Origin: Shimia marina
GTDB taxonomy: Bacteria; Pseudomonadota; Alphaproteobacteria; Rhodobacterales; Rhodobacteraceae
Assembly: GCF_001458175.1 (NCBI RefSeq)
Contig: NZ_CYPW01000006.1
Coordinates: 625,554-689,553 of the forward strand
DNA: 64,000 bases
Direction of reading: 5' to 3'
Shown here: piece after piece, positions 10,163 to 19,659 of the stretch
Layout of the letters: each line of letters opens with the position of its first letter
Position numbering within the stretch: position 1 is the stretch's first letter
Notes under the pieces: model-generated
Databases searched by the model: none
What the model was told of the DNA's origin: nothing
The model's input: only the letters and a program-made list of their open reading frames with translations
Made by a program: the position numbers and the translations under genes

Positions 10163-10196
10163 AAAAAGGGCCGCCTGTTCAGGGCGGCCCTTTTTT
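10163..10196 (+). terminator. intrinsic terminator of the rimP-infB operon
   Basis: Arms GGGCCGCC (10168-10175) and GGCGGCCC (10183-10190) with a seven-base loop are followed by TTTTTT (10191-10196). Five A residues precede the stem, so it can also work on the minus strand for the small gene at 10216-10341. Confidence 0.92.
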
Positions 10197-10215
10197 CTTG
10201 CTCGTGTCGCTGTGA

Positions 10216-10341
10216 TTAAGAAATCGGCTTACCGGAGTAAACTTTGTCACCCACGCGGATGGAAACACGTCCATCAGGAAGGTTCTTTACGACCGGACCT
10301 TGGATCGAAACACAGCTGCCTACAGTGATAGTCTTAAGCAT
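10216..10341 (-). CDS. conserved-looking 41-residue small protein, function unknown
   Basis: The frame encodes 41 residues beginning MLKTITVGSC and ending GDKVYSGKPIS. It alternates hydrophobic and polar residues with frequent Gly, as in a small beta barrel: predicted strands at SCVSIQGPVV, RVSIRVG and KVYSG. One Cys is at position 10. The start at 10341 is preferred because GGGGA lies eight bases upstream; another in-frame ATG at 10356 would add five residues. I recall similar short proteins in Roseobacter genomes but cannot name a function. It converges on infB and shares the terminator between them. Confidence 0.65.
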   Translation of the reverse strand: MLKTITVGSCVSIQGPVVKNLPDGRVSIRVGDKVYSGKPIS

Positions 10342-10430
10342 GTCAAAAATCCCCATTTGATTGACATCCAATACACATCGGTTTGGTTAATTTTTCGTGC
10401 ACAACTTCTGTCATGCATATGTCATATTAA

Positions 10431-10474
10431 CGTGCGCTATTAAAAAAAGAAGATATTCTTTCGTATAGCGCACG
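10431..10474. repeat. long inverted repeat between mutT and the small gene
   Basis: Perfect 10-bp arms CGTGCGCTAT (10431-10440) and ATAGCGCACG (10465-10474) enclose an inner six-base stem, AAAGAA (10446-10451) with TTCTTT (10456-10461), and a GATA tetraloop. CTTTTT follows on the plus strand. It lies 42 bases past the mutT stop, so it may be the terminator of the argJ-mutT message. A protein-binding palindrome in front of the small gene is the alternative. Confidence 0.7.
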
Positions 10475-10515
10475 CTTTTTCCGCTCAAAAATAGGTGTTT
10501 TGCGCGGTTTTTGCG

Positions 10516-10914
10516 TCAAACCCAGTCTCGAATCATCGGAATCAATGGAATGTCGGCGGGCGGCATTTCATAATCCTTTAAATTTTGAGCACGGACCCAT
10601 TTGAGAGTCTGACCTTCCTTCGCTTGGGGAATACCCTGCCATTTGCGACAAGCAAATAGCGGCATCAGGAGGTGAAAGTCCTCATATGAGTGTGATGCAA
10701 AGGTCAGGGGAGCCAGGCAACTCTCCCAGGTGTCGATCCCCAGTTCCTCTTGCAATTCCCGGATCAGCGCGGCTTCGGGTGTTTCTCCGGCTTCAACTTT
10801 GCCTCCCGGAAATTCCCAAAGACCCGCCATGGATTTGCCTTCTGGGCGCTGTGCCAGAAGAATGCGCCCTTCTGGGTCAATCAGGGTGACAGCGGCGACA
10901 AGTACAGTTTTCAC
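10516..10914 (-). CDS. mutT: 8-oxo-dGTP diphosphatase, Nudix family
   Basis: 132 residues. The full Nudix box is present (GGKVEAGETPEAALIRELQE followed by ELG), and the protein has the length and C-terminal layout of MutT. It hydrolyses 8-oxo-dGTP and so limits A:T to C:G mutation. The start is GTG 10914, which overlaps the argJ stop as GTGA; an upstream ATG would overlap argJ by 58 bases and add residues foreign to the family. It is last in the operon PPIase-argJ-mutT. The long inverted repeat at 10431-10474 is probably its terminator. Confidence 0.9.
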   Translation of the reverse strand: MKTVLVAAVTLIDPEGRILLAQRPEGKSMAGLWEFPGGKVEAGETPEAALIRELQEELGIDTWESCLAPLTFASHSYEDFHLLMPLFACRKWQGIPQAKEGQTLKWVRAQNLKDYEMPPADIPLIPMIRDWV

Positions 10915-12140
10915 GAGCGATAATCCGCGTTGATTGTGATATATCCATGGGTGAGATCGCAGGTCCACACGGTGTCCTCTGCATCCCCGAGTCCCAAATC
11001 AACATGAATGAGCAGCTCTTGCTGTGTCATGTAGTTTGCCCCATCCTCTTCTTTATAGGTGGGAGAGACCCAGCCCTGCTCCGCCACCAGAATGTCGCCA
11101 AAGCGAATGCTTAGAAGGTCACGGTCTGCTGCAGCGCCGGACTTACCGATGGCCATGACAACACGGCCCCAGTTGGGGTCCTCGCCTGCAACGGCTGTTT
11201 TGACCAAAGGTGAATTCGCGATGGCCATGGCGTGTATCCGCGCATCATCTGCGGAGGCTGCGCCGGTGACGCGAACTTCAACAAATTTGGTCGCGCCCTC
11301 TCCGTCGCGCACAACCAGATGCGCCAACTCTTGCATAACGTCGTGCAAAGCTTGCTTAAATGGCGCGCTGTCGGCTGTGACCTCCACGCCAGAGCCCCCG
11401 GTTGCCGCGACCAACAGCGTGTCTGATGTGGAGGTATCGCTGTCGACCGTGATGGCGTTGAACGTGCTCTGGTTGAGCTCTGACACCAGGGATTGCAAAT
11501 CTGCACGCTGCATGGCCGCATCAGTGAAGATATAGACCAACATGGTCGCCATATCTGGGGCGATCATACCAGACCCTTTGGCGACGCCAGCGATCTTCAC
11601 AGCCTTCCCATCCACCTCAATGGTGCGTGTTGCTCCCTTGGCAAAAGTGTCTGTGGTGCGAATGGCCTCAGCCGCCTGATCAATGGCGGTCGGGTCCAGT
11701 TGCGCCTTCAGAGCCTCCAATTTGGCGGTGATCCGATCATGTGGCAGAGGCTCGCCAATCACCCCGGTTGAGGAGGAGAAGACACGGCCTTCTGGCACAT
11801 CAAGACATGCAGCAACCGCATTGGTCACCGCTTTGGTGGCCGTGGCTCCATTCTTGCCGGTAAAGGCGTTGGCATTGCCCGCGTTCACAACAATCGCGGC
11901 GCCTGCCGCGCTATCATGTCCGATTTTTTCCTGACAATCCAGTACAGCGGCTGAGCGGGTTGCGGAACGGGTGAAGACTCCGGCCACTGCTGTGCCGGGG
12001 GCAAGATGCGCCAACATAACGTCTTTGCGATCCGCGTATTTCACCCCGGCTGCCACAGCGGCAAAAGAGACCCCTTCAATCACTGGGAGATCCGGAAACG
12101 CCTCAGGAGCGAGCGGGGAGACATGCGTAATTTCACCCAT
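10911..12140 (-). CDS. argJ: bifunctional glutamate N-acetyltransferase / amino-acid acetyltransferase
   Basis: 409 residues, the usual size. ArgJ transfers acetyl from N-acetylornithine to glutamate in the cyclic arginine pathway, and some forms also use acetyl-CoA. The proprotein self-cleaves before the Thr of the motif APDMATM (about residue 190), giving alpha and beta chains. SSSTGVIGEPL and DSDTSTSDT are further family motifs. The start ATG 12140 is three bases from the stop of the upstream isomerase gene, so the two are co-transcribed. The stop overlaps mutT. Confidence 0.96.
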   Translation of the reverse strand: MGEITHVSPLAPEAFPDLPVIEGVSFAAVAAGVKYADRKDVMLAHLAPGTAVAGVFTRSATRSAAVLDCQEKIGHDSAAGAAIVVNAGNANAFTGKNGATATKAVTNAVAACLDVPEGRVFSSSTGVIGEPLPHDRITAKLEALKAQLDPTAIDQAAEAIRTTDTFAKGATRTIEVDGKAVKIAGVAKGSGMIAPDMATMLVYIFTDAAMQRADLQSLVSELNQSTFNAITVDSDTSTSDTLLVAATGGSGVEVTADSAPFKQALHDVMQELAHLVVRDGEGATKFVEVRVTGAASADDARIHAMAIANSPLVKTAVAGEDPNWGRVVMAIGKSGAAADRDLLSIRFGDILVAEQGWVSPTYKEEDGANYMTQQELLIHVDLGLGDAEDTVWTCDLTHGYITINADYRS

Positions 12141-12143
12141 GGC

Positions 12144-13013
12144 TTAGTTCTGCTCTTGGCTTGGGAAGAGGAGATCTTTGCGCAGAAGCAGGTTTGGATC
12201 CACCGCATCGGCGCCGGATTGATCCACTTCGGCGGCCGCGGCCTGTTTGGCAATGAAGGCCTGAACGGCGGTGCGTTGTGCGTTGTTCAAAAGCTCCTGA
12301 CGGGCTTCTTCAAAAGTGGGGGCTTCGCTTTTGCGCGCATCGTTGAGGATGATCAGATGCCACCCAAATTGTGTTTGCACGGGCTGGGAAATTTCGCCCA
12401 CGGCCAGTTCGGCAACCGCATCCTCAAAAGGTTTGACCATCTGACCTGCACCAAACCAACCAAGGCTGCCGCCGGACGCGCCCGAAGGGCCGGTAGATTT
12501 CACTTTGGCGGTTTCAGCAAAGTCCGCTCCGTCGGTCAGCTCTTTACGGATGTCCTTGGCTTCTTCTTCGGTTGGCACGAGAATGTGACTGGCGTTGTAT
12601 TCGTCCTCGCCGACAAAGCTGCTGAACTGCGCGTCATACGCAGCCTGCAAGTCTTCGTCGCTCACCTCATTTCCTGCAACAAAGGCTTCCAGCGCTTCTG
12701 AGGCCAACAAAGTGCGACGTTCGTTATTCAAGGCTATTTCAACGTGCTGTGGAACTTCGCCGTTCAGGCTCTGTGCGAGTGCGGTCTGTTGTACCAGCTG
12801 GTCAAGGATGCTGCTGAACAGTGTGTCAACGGGCAACTGCTGGTACTGCGGCTGCAGCCCCGCATGAACAGAGATCATATCGCCCAGAGTGATCACTTCA
12901 CCGTTCACGGTTGCCATCACTGTGTCCAAGGACGGGGTGTCCTGAGCAGCGACGGGGAGGGCGAAGCAAAGAGCAGCCGCAGTTGCGCACAAGAAATTGA
13001 GGTGTTTTGACAT
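12144..13013 (-). CDS. periplasmic parvulin-type peptidyl-prolyl cis-trans isomerase
   Basis: 289 residues with a clear Sec signal peptide (hydrophobic LCATAAALCFALPVAAQ, cleavage near residue 23). A chaperone-like helical N-terminal region is followed by a parvulin domain at about 135-235 (ASHILV, SGGSLGWFG, VQTQFGWHLI). It is most like the SurA/PrsA group that assists folding of outer-membrane and periplasmic proteins. Placement divergent to secA, the Sec motor, fits a role in export. Cleavage position and clients are inferred. Confidence 0.9.
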   Translation of the reverse strand: MSKHLNFLCATAAALCFALPVAAQDTPSLDTVMATVNGEVITLGDMISVHAGLQPQYQQLPVDTLFSSILDQLVQQTALAQSLNGEVPQHVEIALNNERRTLLASEALEAFVAGNEVSDEDLQAAYDAQFSSFVGEDEYNASHILVPTEEEAKDIRKELTDGADFAETAKVKSTGPSGASGGSLGWFGAGQMVKPFEDAVAELAVGEISQPVQTQFGWHLIILNDARKSEAPTFEEARQELLNNAQRTAVQAFIAKQAAAAEVDQSGADAVDPNLLLRKDLLFPSQEQN

Positions 13014-13051
13014 CGAATTGTCCTTGGCTTGTGCCGCATCCTATGGCGGCG

Positions 13052-13080
13052 TTGACACTGTTCCTGACGCCCCTTACATC
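13052..13080 (+). promoter_or_regulatory. candidate secA promoter
   Basis: A perfect TTGACA (13052-13057), then a 17-base spacer and TACATC (13075-13080). The -35 box is strong and the -10 box weak, as is common in this group. The leader to the secA ATG would be about 100 bases. It lies in the 171-bp gap between the divergent isomerase and secA. Confidence 0.5.
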
Positions 13081-13184
13081 GCTTTGAGATCAAGGCAAAC
13101 AGGCTGTTTTCTCGTTTCTAGGAGTACTGGGCCGAGACAGCAAGAATTAGCCTCGCAAGAAAGCGTCAACGAAGGACAAGTTAT

Positions 13185-15893
13185 ATGCTGGGTTTCGGAA
13201 AAATCGCCAAAAAGGTTTTTGGCACGCCTAACGATCGCAAGATCAAGGCGACGCGTCCGATCGTTGAAAAAATCAATGCGCTGGAGTCAGAGTTTCAGAA
13301 GCTCTCAGACGAAGACATCAAAACCAAGACGCAAGAGCTTGCTGAGCGCGCAAAGGGCGGTGAGTCTCTTGATGCGCTTTTGCCGGAAGCTTTTGCCAAT
13401 TGCCGCGAAGCTGCCAAGCGTGCGTTGGGATTGCGGGCTTTTGATGTGCAGTTGATGGGTGGCATCTTCCTGCATCAGGGCAATATCTCTGAAATGAAGA
13501 CCGGCGAAGGCAAAACGCTTGTTGCGACCTTCCCGGCCTACCTCAATGCGCTGACCGGCAAGGGTGTGCATGTGGTCACCGTCAATGACTATCTGGCGCG
13601 TCGTGACGCCGAGTGGATGAGCAATGTGTTTGCGGCGCTTGGGATGACAACCGGTGTTGTTTACCCACAGCAGCCCGAAGATGAGAAACGCGCGGCCTAT
13701 GCCTGTGATGTGACCTATGCGACCAACAATGAGCTTGGGTTTGATTATCTGCGTGACAATATGAAGGGCGAACTCAAGGATATGGCCCAACGCGACCACA
13801 ATTTTGCGATTGTGGATGAGGTGGACAGTATCCTGATCGACGAAGCCCGGACGCCTTTGATCATTTCCGGCCCGTCTCAGGATCGTACAGACCTTTACGT
13901 TGCGATTGATAAGCTGATCCCGGATGTGCAGGACGATCACTATTCGCTTGATGAAAAGAGCCGCAATGTGACTTTCACCGATGAGGGTAACGAGTTTCTT
14001 GAAGAGCACTTGAAAGCCCGTGGTCTGCTGGAAGGTGAACAGAGCCTGTATGATCCTGAAAGCACGACAATTGTGCATCACGTGAACCAAGGCCTGCGGG
14101 CGCATAAGCTGTTCACACGGGATAAAGACTACATTGTGCGTGACGGCCAGATTGTTCTGATCGATGAATTTACCGGCCGTATGATGGCCGGCCGGCGCTT
14201 GTCTGATGGTTTGCATCAGGCCATCGAAGCCAAGGAAGGCTGTCAGATTCAGCCGGAGAATGTGACGCTGGCGCAGGTTACGTTCCAGAATTACTTCCGC
14301 CTCTATGACAAGCTGGGTGGCATGACAGGGACGGCCGCAACTGAGGCTGAAGAATTTCAGGAAATCTATGGCCTAGGTGTGGTTGAAGTACCAACCAACC
14401 GTGGTGTTGCGCGAATCGACGAAGATGATGCGGTGTACCGCACGGCGCGTGAAAAGTTTGACGCTATCGTCGAAACCATCAAAGAGGCGCATGCCAAAGG
14501 CCAGCCGATCCTTGTGGGGACAACCTCGATTGAGAAGTCCGAATTCCTGTCTGGGCTGTTGGACAAGGCGGGTGTGACACACAACGTCCTGAACGCGCGC
14601 CAGCACGAACAGGAAGCGCAGATTGTTGCGGATGCCGGAAAACTTGGCGCGGTGACTATTGCCACCAACATGGCCGGGCGCGGGACGGACATTAAGCTTG
14701 GCGGCAATGTTGAATTCAAGGTGCTGGAGGCCATCGCAGCAGCGCCTGAAGGTGATCACGCGGCGATCCGTGCGCAGATCGAAGCGCAGCACAAAGATGA
14801 CGAAGAGGCTGTAAAACAGGCTGGCGGTTTGTTTGTTTTGGCTACAGAGCGTCATGAAAGCCGCCGGATTGACAACCAGCTCCGGGGCCGCTCCGGTCGT
14901 CAGGGGGATCCTGGTCGCTCCTCCTTTTTCCTGAGCCTTGAAGATGATTTGATGCGCATTTTTGGGTCTGACCGTCTGGACAAAGTGCTCTCCTCTCTTG
15001 GCATGAAAGAGGGGGAAGCGATTGTGCACCCATGGGTGAACAAATCTCTGGAACGCGCGCAGGCGAAAGTCGAGGGGCGCAACTTCGACATCCGCAAACA
15101 GCTTCTGAAGTTTGACGATGTGATGAATGAGCAGCGTAAAGTGGTCTTTTCTCAGCGTCGCGACATCATGGAAGCAGCAGATCTTTCCGACATTGTGCAG
15201 GATATGCGCCATGACGTGATTGATGAGCTGGTGGAGCGTCACCTGCCGCCCAAAACCTATGCGGATCAGTGGGACACAGAAGGCCTTTATGCGGCTGTGA
15301 TCGAGCATCTGAGCATTGATGTGCCAGTCATCGAATGGGCCGCAGAAGAAGGGGCTGACGACGACAGCGTGCGGGAACGGCTTGAAAAAGCTGCCGATGA
15401 AATGATGGCGGCCAAGGCCACAAGCTTTGGCCCAGATGCCATGCGCATGATCGAAAAGCAGGTTCTTCTGCAGACGATTGACAGCAAGTGGCGGGAGCAC
15501 CTTCTGACGCTGGAGCATCTGCGCTCTGTGGTGGGGTTCCGTGGCTATGCGCAGCGCGATCCGCTCAATGAATATAAAAACGAATCCTTCCAGCTTTTTG
15601 AAAGCATGCTCGACAGCCTGCGGATCGATGTGACCACAACTTTGTCACGTGTGCGTCCGATTTCTGAAGATGAGCAAAAACAGCTCGCACTGGAAATGGC
15701 CCAACGTCAACAAGCGCAAATGGAGTCCATGCAGGCCACTGCGCCCGCACAGGAAGTTGCGGCGCCTGTTGGCGAAGCGCGCGAAGGGTTTGATGAGAAC
15801 GATCCGAGCACTTGGGGCAACCCGGGGCGCAACGAAGCCTGCCCTTGCGGATCAGGCAAGAAGTTCAAACACTGTCATGGCAAACTCGCCTGA
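13185..15893 (+). CDS. secA: preprotein translocase ATPase SecA
   Basis: 902 residues, full length. Walker A MKTGEGKT (104-111) and the [13 protein letters not shown] block (about 210) identify the motor. [13 protein letters not shown] lies in the second helicase domain. The scaffold and wing regions are intact. The C-terminal zinc-binding linker [14 protein letters not shown], used for SecB and lipid contact, is complete. SecA drives proteins through SecYEG. It is transcribed away from the periplasmic isomerase. A terminator follows at 15924, so the next two genes probably have their own promoter. Confidence 0.98.
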   Translation: MLGFGKIAKKVFGTPNDRKIKATRPIVEKINALESEFQKLSDEDIKTKTQELAERAKGGESLDALLPEAFANCREAAKRALGLRAFDVQLMGGIFLHQGNISEMKTGEGKTLVATFPAYLNALTGKGVHVVTVNDYLARRDAEWMSNVFAALGMTTGVVYPQQPEDEKRAAYACDVTYATNNELGFDYLRDNMKGELKDMAQRDHNFAIVDEVDSILIDEARTPLIISGPSQDRTDLYVAIDKLIPDVQDDHYSLDEKSRNVTFTDEGNEFLEEHLKARGLLEGEQSLYDPESTTIVHHVNQGLRAHKLFTRDKDYIVRDGQIVLIDEFTGRMMAGRRLSDGLHQAIEAKEGCQIQPENVTLAQVTFQNYFRLYDKLGGMTGTAATEAEEFQEIYGLGVVEVPTNRGVARIDEDDAVYRTAREKFDAIVETIKEAHAKGQPILVGTTSIEKSEFLSGLLDKAGVTHNVLNARQHEQEAQIVADAGKLGAVTIATNMAGRGTDIKLGGNVEFKVLEAIAAAPEGDHAAIRAQIEAQHKDDEEAVKQAGGLFVLATERHESRRIDNQLRGRSGRQGDPGRSSFFLSLEDDLMRIFGSDRLDKVLSSLGMKEGEAIVHPWVNKSLERAQAKVEGRNFDIRKQLLKFDDVMNEQRKVVFSQRRDIMEAADLSDIVQDMRHDVIDELVERHLPPKTYADQWDTEGLYAAVIEHLSIDVPVIEWAAEEGADDDSVRERLEKAADEMMAAKATSFGPDAMRMIEKQVLLQTIDSKWREHLLTLEHLRSVVGFRGYAQRDPLNEYKNESFQLFESMLDSLRIDVTTTLSRVRPISEDEQKQLALEMAQRQQAQMESMQATAPAQEVAAPVGEAREGFDENDPSTWGNPGRNEACPCGSGKKFKHCHGKLA

Positions 15894-15923
15894 GTGCAGC
15901 CCGAAACGAACAGAGAATGATCC

Positions 15924-15950
15924 AAAGGGTGCCTTATCGGCGCCCTTTTT
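15924..15950 (+). terminator. secA intrinsic terminator
   Basis: Arms AAAGGGTGCC (15924-15933) and GGCGCCCTTT (15939-15948), with one G-T pair and a five-base loop, followed by a short T run. Confidence 0.85.
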
Positions 15951-15998
15951 CTTTGGGACCTTGCCATGAAAGAGCCGTGCGTGGGGCAAGGAGAAACG

Positions 15999-17003
15999 AT
16001 GAAGGATCTACGAAACGCATACCGCAGATATGCCTTGGCTTTCGCCACATCCTCTGCCGCAATTTGCATCGGCTTTGCCATGCAAACCAGCGAAGCTGCT
16101 ATTCTGGTAGAAGAGGAGGCTGAAGCCCCGGGTTCAGGCAGAACGCCTTTACGCTTGCCACAGGACATGAATGTGCCGGTTTTGGGAGGCGTCAGCACGC
16201 TGCCTATCATGCCAAAGGAGCGTGGTCATGGCGCCTCACTGCCTAGCAGACCGGTATTGGTTGCCGTCGCTGATGATAAGCCGGGTGGGTTTTTGCCAGC
16301 AGAAGAGCACACGCCGCGCCTTGGTTGCACTGTCTCGCTGCAGACGGAGACAACCGCTGGTGCATTGGTGGCGCTCACGGCGCTTGCACCCTGTCACGGC
16401 GGGGAACTGGCGTTGATCGAACATGCGGGCCTGCGGTTTCATGTTGAGACACCCCAGGATGGCTCTTTGCAGCTGATGGTACCCGCGCTGTCAGAAACGG
16501 CTAATTTTTCAGTTTCTTATCCGAATGGTGATGGTGCATTTGCCTCTGCTGATGTGGAGTCTCTGCCGTTTTACGACAGGGTGGTGCTGCAATGGCAGGG
16601 AGCGCGTGGCCCAGAGCTGCATGCGCGTGAATTTGGGGCTGACTACGGTGAGCTTGGTCATGTCTGGCGGGAGGCACCGCGTGACCTCAGTGCGCTTGCA
16701 GGAGGGACGGGTGGCTTCTTGATGCGCTTTGAGGCGGTTGGCATGCTGTCAGCAGCACAGGCAGAGGTCTATACGTTTCCCACCGGGCTTGCGAATGCCC
16801 GGGGTGATATTGCGATCAGCATTGAAACCGAAGTCACACAGGGCAACTGCGGACAGGATATGGCGCTGTCCAGCATGACTTTGCATCAGGGCAATCTGCG
16901 CGCGCCCCGCGAGTTGCGCATGCAGATGCCAGATTGCGATGCGGTTGGTGAATTTCTGCTGTTGAAAAACCTCGTAGAAGACCTGACAATCGCGCAAAAA
17001 TAA
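15999..17003 (+). CDS. exported protein of unknown function downstream of secA
   Basis: 334 residues from ATG 15999, which has AAGGAGA seven bases upstream; an in-frame ATG at 15966 lacks such a site. The N-terminus has basic residues and then a hydrophobic stretch (YALAFATSSAAICIGFAM) that reads as a signal peptide or anchor. A proline-rich linker follows (about 40-100). The rest looks beta-rich (TTAGALVALTAL, GLRFHVETPQDGSLQLMVP) with several Cys residues that could form disulfides. I recognise no catalytic motif. Annotations calling such proteins a translocase would derive from position only. The next gene starts 20 bases on, so they form an operon. Confidence 0.75.
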   Translation: MKDLRNAYRRYALAFATSSAAICIGFAMQTSEAAILVEEEAEAPGSGRTPLRLPQDMNVPVLGGVSTLPIMPKERGHGASLPSRPVLVAVADDKPGGFLPAEEHTPRLGCTVSLQTETTAGALVALTALAPCHGGELALIEHAGLRFHVETPQDGSLQLMVPALSETANFSVSYPNGDGAFASADVESLPFYDRVVLQWQGARGPELHAREFGADYGELGHVWREAPRDLSALAGGTGGFLMRFEAVGMLSAAQAEVYTFPTGLANARGDIAISIETEVTQGNCGQDMALSSMTLHQGNLRAPRELRMQMPDCDAVGEFLLLKNLVEDLTIAQK

Positions 17004-17023
17004 CCGGCGGTCAGGACACTCAG

Positions 17024-18580
17024 ATGTTTCAGCTTCGTGCGGCGGTATTCGCCGCACTTTTCCTTTTGTTTGGCGTGCCCTCAGCGATGGCGCAGGATGT
17101 GCTTCTCAAATCGCATGATGGTGAAGTGGAAATTTCCGGTACCCTGCTTGGGTTTGACGGTGAGTTCTATCGTGTTGAAACGGTTTACGGAGAGCTTACC
17201 GTAGATGGCTCAGGTGTTTTGTGTGAGGGGCCAGGTTGTCCCAGTCTTTTGAATTTTGTCGCCGATGTGTCTATTTCAGGCTCCGCCACGATGGCCGACA
17301 TCTTGCTCCCGGCGTTGCTGGAAGCTTTTGCACGCAATGAAGGTTATGTTGTCCAGAGAGAGCCAGAGAGCCTTCAGCGTTTCACATATGTGCTTTCCGG
17401 TAAAGATGGTCAGGTCCTGGCCCGGTTTCATTTTCATGCTAGCAATGCGGACGAAGGGTTTGCTGACTTACTGGCGGATGAAGCTGATATCGTCATGTCC
17501 CTGCGCGAAATTCGCCCGAAGGAATCTGAGTTGGGATATGAGGCTGGGCTAGGTGATATGTCCGATGCCAACAGAAGCCGGGTTCTGGCGCTTGATGGGA
17601 TGGTGCCGATTGTATCGGCGGGACACCCGGTTTCAGCGATCTCGCTGCAGCAGCTTGCCGAAGTGTTCGCAGGAAAAATTCAGAACTGGCAGGCGCTTGG
17701 CGGCGTGGATGCCCCAATCACCCTGCATATGATGGACACACAGTCTGGCTTTGCCCAGGCGGTCGAAGATCAGTTGATGAAGCGTGCCAATCTGACCACG
17801 GTTGAGACGGTGCTGCGTCATGGGCGCAATGATGCACTGGTTGCAGCTGTGGAGCGGGATCCCTTTGCGATTGGGATTGCCTCTTATGCCGATACGGGCA
17901 ACGCCAAACATTTGACGCTGGCAGGCAGCTGTGGGTTCTCTCTGGCGGCGTCGCGTCGGACGATCAAAACAGAGGACTATCCGCTTAACGCTCCGATGTT
18001 TCTATATTTTCCAGCGCGGAGGTTGCCAAAGATTGCGCGCGATTTTCTGGCATATACCCGCAGTGCTTCTGCACAGATTGTGATCCGGCGGGCGGGATTT
18101 GTGGATCAAACAGCCGAAGAGATTGCGATCAACCTACAGGGGGATCGTTTTGCCAATGCCATTTCCAGCGCAGGCGAAGAGGTACCGCTTGAAACCCTAC
18201 AGAGTTTGACCACGACGCTGTCTGGAATGAAGCGTCTGTCCACTTCATTCCGTTTCCAAACCGGTTCGAGCCGACTGGATGCGCAATCCCGCTCCAATGT
18301 TCAACAATTGGCTCGGGCGTTCGAGGGGGGCATTTATGATGCGCGCACCCTTTATTTTGTTGGGTTTTCCGATGGAGATGGCCCGGCGGAAACCAATCAT
18401 AAAATTGCCCTGCGCCGGGCGGAGGCTGTGAAGTCGGCGGTTTTGGCCGCGGCGGAAACCGCCAATCCAGAGCGGATCGATATTCAGGTGCATGCTTTTG
18501 GGGAGGCAATGCCGATGGCCTGTGATGATACGGCTTGGGGGCGGCAGGTGAACCGGCGGGTGGAGATTTGGGTGCGGTGA
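17024..18580 (+). CDS. PstS-like binding domain fused to OmpA C-terminal domain
   Basis: 518 residues. A signal peptide (ending near PSAMAQD) is followed by a short beta module (about 25-75), a PBP_like_2/PstS-type substrate-binding domain (about 78-330; SISGSATMADILLPALLEAF, AGKIQNWQALGG) and an OmpA/MotB peptidoglycan-binding domain (about 400-518; TSFRFQTGSSRLDAQSR, VGFSDGDG, RRAEAVKSAV). The fusion would tether a ligand-binding domain to the cell wall. No phosphate transporter genes are near. It probably senses or buffers an anion, or binds a partner protein, rather than feeding a permease. It converges on radC with one base between stops. Confidence 0.85.
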   Translation: MFQLRAAVFAALFLLFGVPSAMAQDVLLKSHDGEVEISGTLLGFDGEFYRVETVYGELTVDGSGVLCEGPGCPSLLNFVADVSISGSATMADILLPALLEAFARNEGYVVQREPESLQRFTYVLSGKDGQVLARFHFHASNADEGFADLLADEADIVMSLREIRPKESELGYEAGLGDMSDANRSRVLALDGMVPIVSAGHPVSAISLQQLAEVFAGKIQNWQALGGVDAPITLHMMDTQSGFAQAVEDQLMKRANLTTVETVLRHGRNDALVAAVERDPFAIGIASYADTGNAKHLTLAGSCGFSLAASRRTIKTEDYPLNAPMFLYFPARRLPKIARDFLAYTRSASAQIVIRRAGFVDQTAEEIAINLQGDRFANAISSAGEEVPLETLQSLTTTLSGMKRLSTSFRFQTGSSRLDAQSRSNVQQLARAFEGGIYDARTLYFVGFSDGDGPAETNHKIALRRAEAVKSAVLAAAETANPERIDIQVHAFGEAMPMACDDTAWGRQVNRRVEIWVR

Positions 18581-18581
18581 G

Positions 18582-19343
18582 CTACAGCAGGCCCTCGGCC
18601 TTAAAGCTCAGCTCGCGAGATTTTCCAATGATTATATGGTCATGCAGTGTCAACGAGAGGGCATGGCAGGCCGCGTTGATCTGATGCGTCATGGCAATGT
18701 CTGCCTCTGACGGGGTCGGATCACCGGAGGGGTGATTGTGGACGATGATCAGGGCGCTGGCATTGAGTTCGAGCGCGCGTTTGGCCACCTCTCTGGGGTA
18801 GACAGGCACGTGGTTTACCGTCCCGCGCGCCTGTTCTTCATCTGCGATCAGAGTGTTTTTTGTGTCTAGAAACAAAACCCTGAACTGTTCTGTGTCGCGG
18901 TGTGACATGGTGGTGTGGCAGTAGGTCAGCAGGCTGTCCCAGTCAGACAGAATGCGCCGGTTTATGACTTTGGCGCGGGCCAGCCTGTGAGCGGCGGCTT
19001 CGACAATCTTCAACTCACAGACAACGGCCTCCCCCACGCCCTTGATCGCAGTGAGGCGTGTCATGGGCGCGCTGATCACCGCGTTGAAATCTCCAAATGT
19101 TTCCAGAAGTTTATGGGCCAAGGGTTTGACGTCTTGGCGCGGAATGGCCCGAAACAGCAGCAATTCTAGCATTTCGTAATCAGGAAGCGCCTGCGCGCCA
19201 CCAGAAAGAAACCGGGCACGCAGGCGCTTACGATGATCAGCAAGATAGGAAGGCACCTTGCCAGATGTGAGTGGTGCGACAGGGGCCTCATCCGCCTCAA
19301 ACAGCGGAAGCCGGCCTTCCTCAACGTCGCGGGCTTTGATCAT
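18582..19343 (-). CDS. radC: RadC-family JAMM/MPN-domain protein
   Basis: 253 residues. An N-terminal helix-hairpin-helix-like region (about 25-110; LELLLFRAIPRQD, LTAIKGVGEA) precedes the MPN domain. The metal-binding JAMM signature HNHPSGDPTPSEAD is complete. Despite the name, a DNA-repair role is doubtful in the family, and the biochemical activity is unknown. The ATG at 19343 is kept because AGG lies eight bases upstream and homologues start nearby. Confidence 0.93.
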   Translation of the reverse strand: MIKARDVEEGRLPLFEADEAPVAPLTSGKVPSYLADHRKRLRARFLSGGAQALPDYEMLELLLFRAIPRQDVKPLAHKLLETFGDFNAVISAPMTRLTAIKGVGEAVVCELKIVEAAAHRLARAKVINRRILSDWDSLLTYCHTTMSHRDTEQFRVLFLDTKNTLIADEEQARGTVNHVPVYPREVAKRALELNASALIIVHNHPSGDPTPSEADIAMTHQINAACHALSLTLHDHIIIGKSRELSFKAEGLL

Positions 19344-19659
19344 TTGTTAAGCCTGCTTAAAAATCATGAACGAAAGGTTAATCCGTGTGCGGAAAAGTTA
19401 AGATCAGGGATATTTTCCGGAAATGGCACGTCGGTATCCGGGCGGTATCGCGTCGGTAACACGGAGGTGTGTTTCGCGTTAACGTTTCCAAGTTTTGAAT
19501 AGCTTTTGTAGCGACACCAAACGATAATTTTTGTTGGTCGTTACGTCTTTCAACGCCCCTGTGAGAGCATGTGACGCAACTGTTGAGAAAAGTACCTTGT
19601 GGCGGATGTGCGAAGCTGGGATGGTTGCGCAAATTCTTATGTTTTTGACAGGACACAGT
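19344..19659. other. 316-bp intergenic region between radC and a solute-binding protein
   Basis: No convincing gene. It contains an inverted repeat CGGAAAA (19390-19396) / TTTTCCG (19413-19419), and a repeated CGTCGGTA motif near 19430-19455. Divergent promoters for radC and the binding protein must lie here, but I cannot assign -35/-10 boxes with confidence. Confidence 0.5.

Noticed and set aside
14373-15518. 381-codon frame opposite secA
   Set aside because: Antisense shadow. SecA is certain here.
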